Source: Asterias amurensis
Taxonomy: Eukaryota; Echinodermata; Asteroidea; Forcipulatida; Asteriidae
DNA: 64,000 bases
Assembly: GCF_032118995.1 (NCBI RefSeq)
Contig: NC_092665.1
Span: 2,640,001 to 2,704,000, forward strand
Direction: 5' to 3'
In this document: piece by piece, positions 61,401-64,000 of the stretch
Position numbering within the stretch: position 1 is the stretch's first letter
How the letters are laid out: every line of letters starts with the position of its first letter
Notes under the pieces: generated by a model
What the model was told of the DNA's origin: nothing
Seen by the model: the letters and a program-made list of their open reading frames with translations, nothing else
Databases searched by the model: none
Made by a program: the position numbers and the translations under genes

Positions 61401-62955
61401 GAGACCTCAAGTTTAGAATTTGAGGTCTCGAAATCAAGCATCTGAAAGCACACAACTTTGTGTGACAAGGGTGTTTTTTTCTTTCACAGTTATCTCGCAA
61501 CTCCGACGACCAATCAAGCTCAAATTTTCACAGGTTTTTTATTTTATGCATATGTTGAGATACACCAAGTGGAAAGACTGGTCTTAGACAATTACCAATA
61601 GTGTCCACTGTCTTTAAATATATTCACCACTCGTGAATACTTTGCGTAATCTAGTGGAAGTGAATATTGTAGTAACACTGTGTGATGACACTTTATTCTT
61701 TGTCTTTCTTTCTACAGAGTTTAAGACAGAAAGTCCGGAAACAGAAGATGGCTGTCCGACCTCATCTCCTCTATAGGGTAAGATTCTATCATCGTTTAAT
61801 ACCAGGGCCCAATTTCATAGAGCTGTTAAGCACAAAAATTTGCTTAGCATGAAATTTCTTCCTTGATAAAAAAACGGGATTACCAACTCAAATTTCCATT
61901 GGTTGAATGTTGCTTCTTACATGTATGCAGCTGTTGTTTGCTTGTCCTGAATGTCATCTGGAAATTTGGCTGGCATTCCTGTTTTTATGAAGGGAGAAAT
62001 TTCATGCTATGCAAATTTTTGTGCTTATCAGCTCTATGAAATTGGGCCCAGGTTTCTAAGTGCTGAATCAAAGTGTCAATATTTTGGCTTCTGTGCGTGC
62101 GTACTCCGCGTTACTTTGCATACTACACTTACAAGGCTACCGCAGAAATTCGGCGCTTGCACGTAAGCAGGGAATCATGATCATAAGCGCAGAATTCGGC
62201 GGTTAGCGGAGCCATAAAATTGGGCCCAGTTGGTTGATTTTTATTTTTCAAATTTGCTTTCATAATAACATTTGAAATTGTGGAGATATTTGTCTGAGTA
62301 AACTCACAGGCAGTGACACAATTATGCCTCATGAATTTTTGATCAAATAGAAGAAAGATAATGTTTGGGTGTCATGGCTGAGCGTATACGAGGACTGAAC
62401 TCAAGCTCTGGTGTTTCTGATTAGCAGAGTTTGGGTTCGAGTCCCGGTCGTGACACTTGTGCAAGACACTTAACCATTTGCTTCTTTCCACCCAGGGGTA
62501 AATGGGTACCTGTGAGGACAGAGATGGTTCTTGTGATTGTTTAGCTTAGTGCGCTACATATTTGGCGGCACAGGCTGTTTACTCCCCTGGGAGCTGAGAT
62601 GGTTTAAGGAATGATTTAAGGCCCAGTGACCAGGGGTAATAATGTTGAAGCACCACTGCGTGACGGACCTGCGCACTATATAAGAAGCCACGATTATTTA
62701 TTATTTATTATTATTATTATTAAAAACTGCTCCTGATGAGTACCAACAGTGATAAACGCTGGTCTGCTTTTAGTACGTGACTCACGTAATGATGACTCTT
62801 CTTGTTTGTGTTTACATGACAGCCCCTTCATTACCTAGGCAACCTAATACCAGACCCCGAGGCTGAGCATGAGTTGTTTGACCGGGTAATCAACGTCAGG
62901 GAAGGGTTCAGCGTCCCTCTTGGTCTACGCGGTGTGATCATTGGAATACAACCAG
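46409..62955 (+). CDS. XRN1: 5'-3' exoribonuclease 1, N-terminal two thirds, runs off the window
   Basis: Twenty-six exons join in one frame (about 1134 residues; human protein 1706): 46409-46483, 47762-47893, 48271-48371, 48780-48987, 49454-49564, 50660-50833, 51458-51623, 52189-52256, 52925-53056, 53268-53376, 54018-54117, 54250-54339, 54620-54776, 55176-55295, 55616-55785, 56568-56694, 57101-57193, 57460-57563, 57971-58099, 58572-58646, 59378-59666, 59938-60053, 60539-60694, 60989-61196, 61718-61777, 62823-62955. It opens [20 protein letters not shown]. The seven catalytic acidic residues sit at the positions known from yeast Xrn1: D35 (LYLDMNG), D86 (AVDGVAP), E176 and E178 (TPGEGEHK), D206 and D208 (LDADL), D292 (GNDFIPH). 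XRN1 degrades decapped 5'-monophosphate RNA in the cytoplasm and P-bodies. The linker after the nuclease half and the D1-D3/SH3-like region ([15 protein letters not shown]) follow. Introns carry several MITEs, SINEs and three tandem arrays. Confidence 0.98.
46661..46805. mobile_element. MITE, family J relative
   Basis: Ends gggaaaacctttccgtatca and ggtggcagaatcatca with catgccaccacttttt and gagtgaaaaatggtggca arms. In XRN1 intron 1. Confidence 0.55.
47253..47610 (+). mobile_element. SINE, tRNA-Leu-like head, full length
   Basis: The head tgtcgtggccgagcggataa with a variable arm and B-box-like gtgggttggaatccc resembles a class II (Leu/Ser) tRNA. The body holds cacccaggggtaaatgggta, ggtttaaggagtgaattaag and gcgctttgggacgccctcc. 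The tail is a tta repeat. In XRN1 intron 1. Confidence 0.85.
47963..48128. mobile_element. MITE, family D
   Basis: Ends tgggcctaatttttataaa and ggctttatgaaattggccc with gctaagcaaa and gtgcttagcaag inside. XRN1 intron 2. Confidence 0.75.
49655..50080. other. CpG-bearing insert in XRN1 intron 5
   Basis: This stretch has more CpG than the neighbouring intron and shows cctcgttcccaggggtc near its left edge and ccctcccaggggttag near the right. It may be a MITE with poorly matched ends. No coding frame is supported. Confidence 0.35.
50358..50542. mobile_element. MITE, family E, short form
   Basis: Ends TTAAAGGCACTAGACAC and gtgtccagtgcctttaa; internal agcaatggagagctgttgat is shared with the long copies. 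About 185 bp, half the usual size. XRN1 intron 5. Confidence 0.85.
51820..52065. mobile_element. diverged family D-like MITE
   Basis: gggccaaatgtcatggctctgc on the left and gcagagccatgaaattgggcc on the right are inverted copies. Internal text (cttactgtgcaag) differs from ordinary family D. A related block is at 62070-62227. Confidence 0.7.
52351..52546. mobile_element. MITE, cccggtcccactgcagcgataacg family (family H)
   Basis: Inverted arms gtcccactgcagcgataacg / cgttatcgctgcagtgggac, then gaacg blocks. Outer ends aagtcccgg / ccgggccttta. XRN1 intron 8. Relative at 60704. Confidence 0.85.
53455..53752. repeat. minisatellite, 18-bp unit, about 16 copies
   Basis: The unit ccattttccaggttgaac repeats, with a few single-base variants and one unit lengthened by ccc. 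It begins about 80 bp after the donor of XRN1 exon 10 (53376). Each unit contains ttttccag/g, which resembles a 3' splice site. 18 is divisible by three, hence incidental open frames on both strands. Confidence 0.95.
55885..56059. mobile_element. MITE, family D
   Basis: Ends cccaatttcataaagctg and gagctttatgaaatttggc with gctaagcaaaaacaggttacc inside. XRN1 intron 15. Confidence 0.75.
56100..56545. repeat. tandem repeat, 116-bp unit, four copies
   Basis: ataaact..gccagcctgc landmarks occur at 56126, 56242, 56358 and 56474, a steady 116-bp step. It lies directly before XRN1 exon 16 (56568); the last copy almost reaches its polypyrimidine tract. Confidence 0.9.
57210..57400 (+). repeat. dispersed SINE-like repeat
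   Basis: Second copy of the element at 33580: taccagccaggctcc, gcagccccaggagtaggtgg, gaagtggcctt. XRN1 intron 17. Confidence 0.6.
57766..57925. mobile_element. MITE, family E, left half
   Basis: Begins ttaaagggagtgtacact and carries gaagagctattgatatta as in full copies; the right half is absent. It ends about 45 bp before XRN1 exon 19. Confidence 0.7.
58192..58460 (+). mobile_element. SINE, tRNA-Leu-like head with a different body
   Basis: The head gttttgtggccgagtggtta and the B-box-like gtttgagtccc match the 47253 family. The body (cttcagacggtgcattaagc, gtgtaatgcacatagaagaa) is different, so the same kind of head was joined to another body. XRN1 intron 19. Confidence 0.7.
58650..59370. repeat. 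minisatellite, about 35-40-bp unit
   Basis: Units of the form tttacttattgaccatgtca followed by caaactgaa occur about 18-20 times with length variation. A larger 107-bp block (caacttacttgttgaccatc) is duplicated at 59208 and 59315. It fills XRN1 intron 20 up to the exon 21 acceptor. Confidence 0.9.
59700..59880. mobile_element. MITE, family D
   Basis: Starts gggctcaatttcatggagctg and carries ggataccagttacaaatcg and gactggtaatctta. XRN1 intron 21. Confidence 0.65.
60091..60285 (+). mobile_element. SINE with tRNA-like head
   Basis: The head ctcggtagtctagttggtaa with ggtgggtttaaatcccacc (T arm) is tRNA-like but the acceptor ends do not pair. The body gacttggggaaagtactga and cacatcggtgtatgg matches 24945-25035. 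XRN1 intron 22. Confidence 0.75.
60296..60434. mobile_element. MITE, family E, right half with internal duplication
   Basis: aagctctccattgctcgttacc appears twice in tandem before the terminal gtgtccactgcctttaa. It adjoins the SINE at 60091. Confidence 0.7.
60704..60886. mobile_element. MITE, aaggcccggtcacac family (family H relative)
   Basis: Inverted ends aaggcccggtcacacaggcc and ggcctgtgtgaccgggccttta, with tctagattggttgaatt / ttcaaccaatcgag arms. It starts 9 bp after the last base of XRN1 exon 23, just beyond the gtaagt donor. Confidence 0.88.
61241..61617. mobile_element. MITE, family E, full length
   Basis: Ends TTAAAGGCAGTGGACACT and agtgtccactgtctttaa. The centre is the palindrome gatttcgagacctcaa...ttgaggtctcgaaatc. 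XRN1 intron 24. Confidence 0.9.
61804..62050. mobile_element. MITE, family D, full length
   Basis: Ends cagggcccaatttcatagagc and agctctatgaaattgggccc with gcttagcatgaaatttctt inside. A second diverged relative (62070-62227) follows at once. XRN1 intron 25. Confidence 0.88.
62367..62725 (+). mobile_element. SINE, tRNA-Leu-like head, full length
   Basis: Head gggtgtcatggctgagcgta, B-box gggttcgagtccc, body cacccaggggtaaatgggta and gaatgatttaaggcccagtg, tail (tta)n. Same family as 47253. XRN1 intron 25. Confidence 0.85.
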
Positions 62956-62994
62956 GTAATGTACTGAGTTTCAATCAAAGTGGGCAAAAATATG

Positions 62995-63718
62995 TTGGAC
63001 ACTTTCGGTACAGAATTTTTTTTTTCCACAGATTTACGAATAACTTACAGGGTTTACAGAAGGTAATGGTGAAAGACATCTCCTGAAATATTATTCCATG
63101 AAATGTTTTACTTTTTGAGAAAACATTGAAACAATATCAATTCTCGATATCGTGAATTACAGATTTATTTTAAACACATGTCATGACACAGCGAAACGTG
63201 CATAAACAAGGGTGGGTTTTCTCTTTATTTTCTCCCCACTCCGATGACCAATTGAGCCTAAATTTTCACAGGTTTGTTACAGTATTTTATATATAAGTTG
63301 TGGTACACAAAGTGTGGGCCTTGGACAATACTGTTTACCGAAAGTGTCCAATGGGGACACTATTGGTAATTACTCAAAATAGTTTTTAGCATAAAAACTT
63401 ACTTGAGAACGAGCAATGGGGCGCTGTTGATAGTACAAAACATTGTGAGAAACAGCTCCCTCTGAAGTACATGTAACGTAGGTTTTTTTTTAAGAAGTAA
63501 TTTCTCTCTAGAATATTTGATTTGATTTCGAGACCTCAGCTGAGGTCTCGAAATCAAGCATCTGAAGTTTTTTTTTTTTTTTTTTCCATTATTCTCTCAC
63601 AACTTCAACGACCAATTGAGTTCAAATTTTTACAGGTTTGTTATTTTATGCATATGCTGAGATATACCAAGTGAGAAGACTGGTCTTTGTCATAACCAAT
63701 AGGTGTCCAGTGCCTTTA
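62995..63718. mobile_element. two MITEs fused end to end (family C then family E)
   Basis: 62995-63354 is a family C copy in reverse orientation to 5381. At 63354 its end gtgtccaatgg runs straight into ggacactattggtaatt of a family E copy, which ends gtgtccagtgccttta at 63718. The TTAAAG ends expected at the joint are missing. It lies after XRN1 exon 26. Confidence 0.8.
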
Positions 63719-64000
63719 CATGTAAATTGGGCCAATGGTTTCTAACATTACATCAACTAAAGACAAAGTAAAATCTTTGGTTTTTTGAACCGTTTGGTTG
63801 TTTTATTCCTATATCATTATAGATGTGCACAATCAAATTAACATTTTACCAGCACTAAAACAAAATTGAAAGAAGGGCCAGTCTCAGTGATGCTTGGGGT
63901 CTAGACTGCTGAAAATATACTCAATTTCAGGGTGGCCTTTGATGGCCCCAGAAAAAAAATTCTCCACTCGTTTTGTTAGCTTTAAAACTTTTTTGCGATT
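63719..64000. other. XRN1 intron 26, no feature seen
   Basis: AT-rich sequence after the fused MITEs. No exon is convincing before the window ends; the next XRN1 exon should begin with two bases completing a G-initial codon. Confidence 0.6.

Noticed and set aside
1-64000. Retrovirus-like, LTR, Polinton-like, LINE or CRISPR elements
   Set aside because: No open frame resembles reverse transcriptase, integrase, capsid, envelope, polymerase or transposase, and no spaced direct-repeat array of CRISPR form is present; mobile DNA here is short and non-coding.

Overview
This window is animal nuclear DNA. It has multi-exon genes with GT-AG introns, a nuclear-type tRNA gene with a Pol III terminator, and very many short inverted-repeat transposon relics (MITEs) and tRNA-derived SINEs. 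There is no operon or prokaryotic signal. The gene set (XRN1, LPCAT3, a myeloid leukemia factor, an EPTP/WSC secreted protein) and the repeat style suggest an invertebrate deuterostome, most likely an echinoderm such as a sea star. That placement is inference; the species cannot be read from the window.

Layout. (1) 1-3.1 kb: a possible last exon of an upstream gene, then tandem repeats. (2) 3154-10234 (+): a nine-exon gene for a 402-residue multi-pass membrane protein I do not recognise. (3) 12372-18613 (-), with a likely upstream exon at 21.1 kb: a 637-residue secreted protein with signal peptide, PAN/apple-like region, EGF-like domain and seven EPTP (EAR) repeats, the last interrupted by a WSC domain. 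(4) 21.2-25.5 kb: AT-rich, repeats only. (5) 25500-31152 (-): LPCAT3, complete in ten exons. (6) 32007-38503 (+): a myeloid leukemia factor gene, complete in eight exons, divergent from LPCAT3 across an 854-bp shared promoter region. Its intron 4 holds a 2-kb array of 47 copies of a 42-bp unit. (7) 41435-44824 (-): a seven-exon, 198-residue multi-pass membrane protein, unrecognised. (8) 45169-45242 (+): tRNA-Arg(UCU). (9) 46409 to beyond the window (+): XRN1, of which 26 exons (about 1134 residues) are present with all seven catalytic acidic residues.

The genes have no obvious common pathway: RNA decay (XRN1), phospholipid remodelling (LPCAT3), a nuclear/cytoplasmic adaptor (MLF) and cell-surface or secreted proteins. 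I joined exons by hand from splice signals, phase and family resemblance; every listed exon chain keeps one open frame.

The most unusual items are: a WSC domain on a symmetric phase 1-1 exon between blades 4 and 5 of a seven-blade EPTP propeller; the 47 x 42-bp array with a 420-bp higher-order repeat, apparently grown from a SINE; a MITE that supplies the stop codon of the 402-residue gene; a SINE with four tandem tRNA heads; a MITE carrying two TCTCGCGAGA motifs; and an 18-bp array of 3'-splice-site-like units in XRN1. No retroviral, Polinton-like or CRISPR element was seen.
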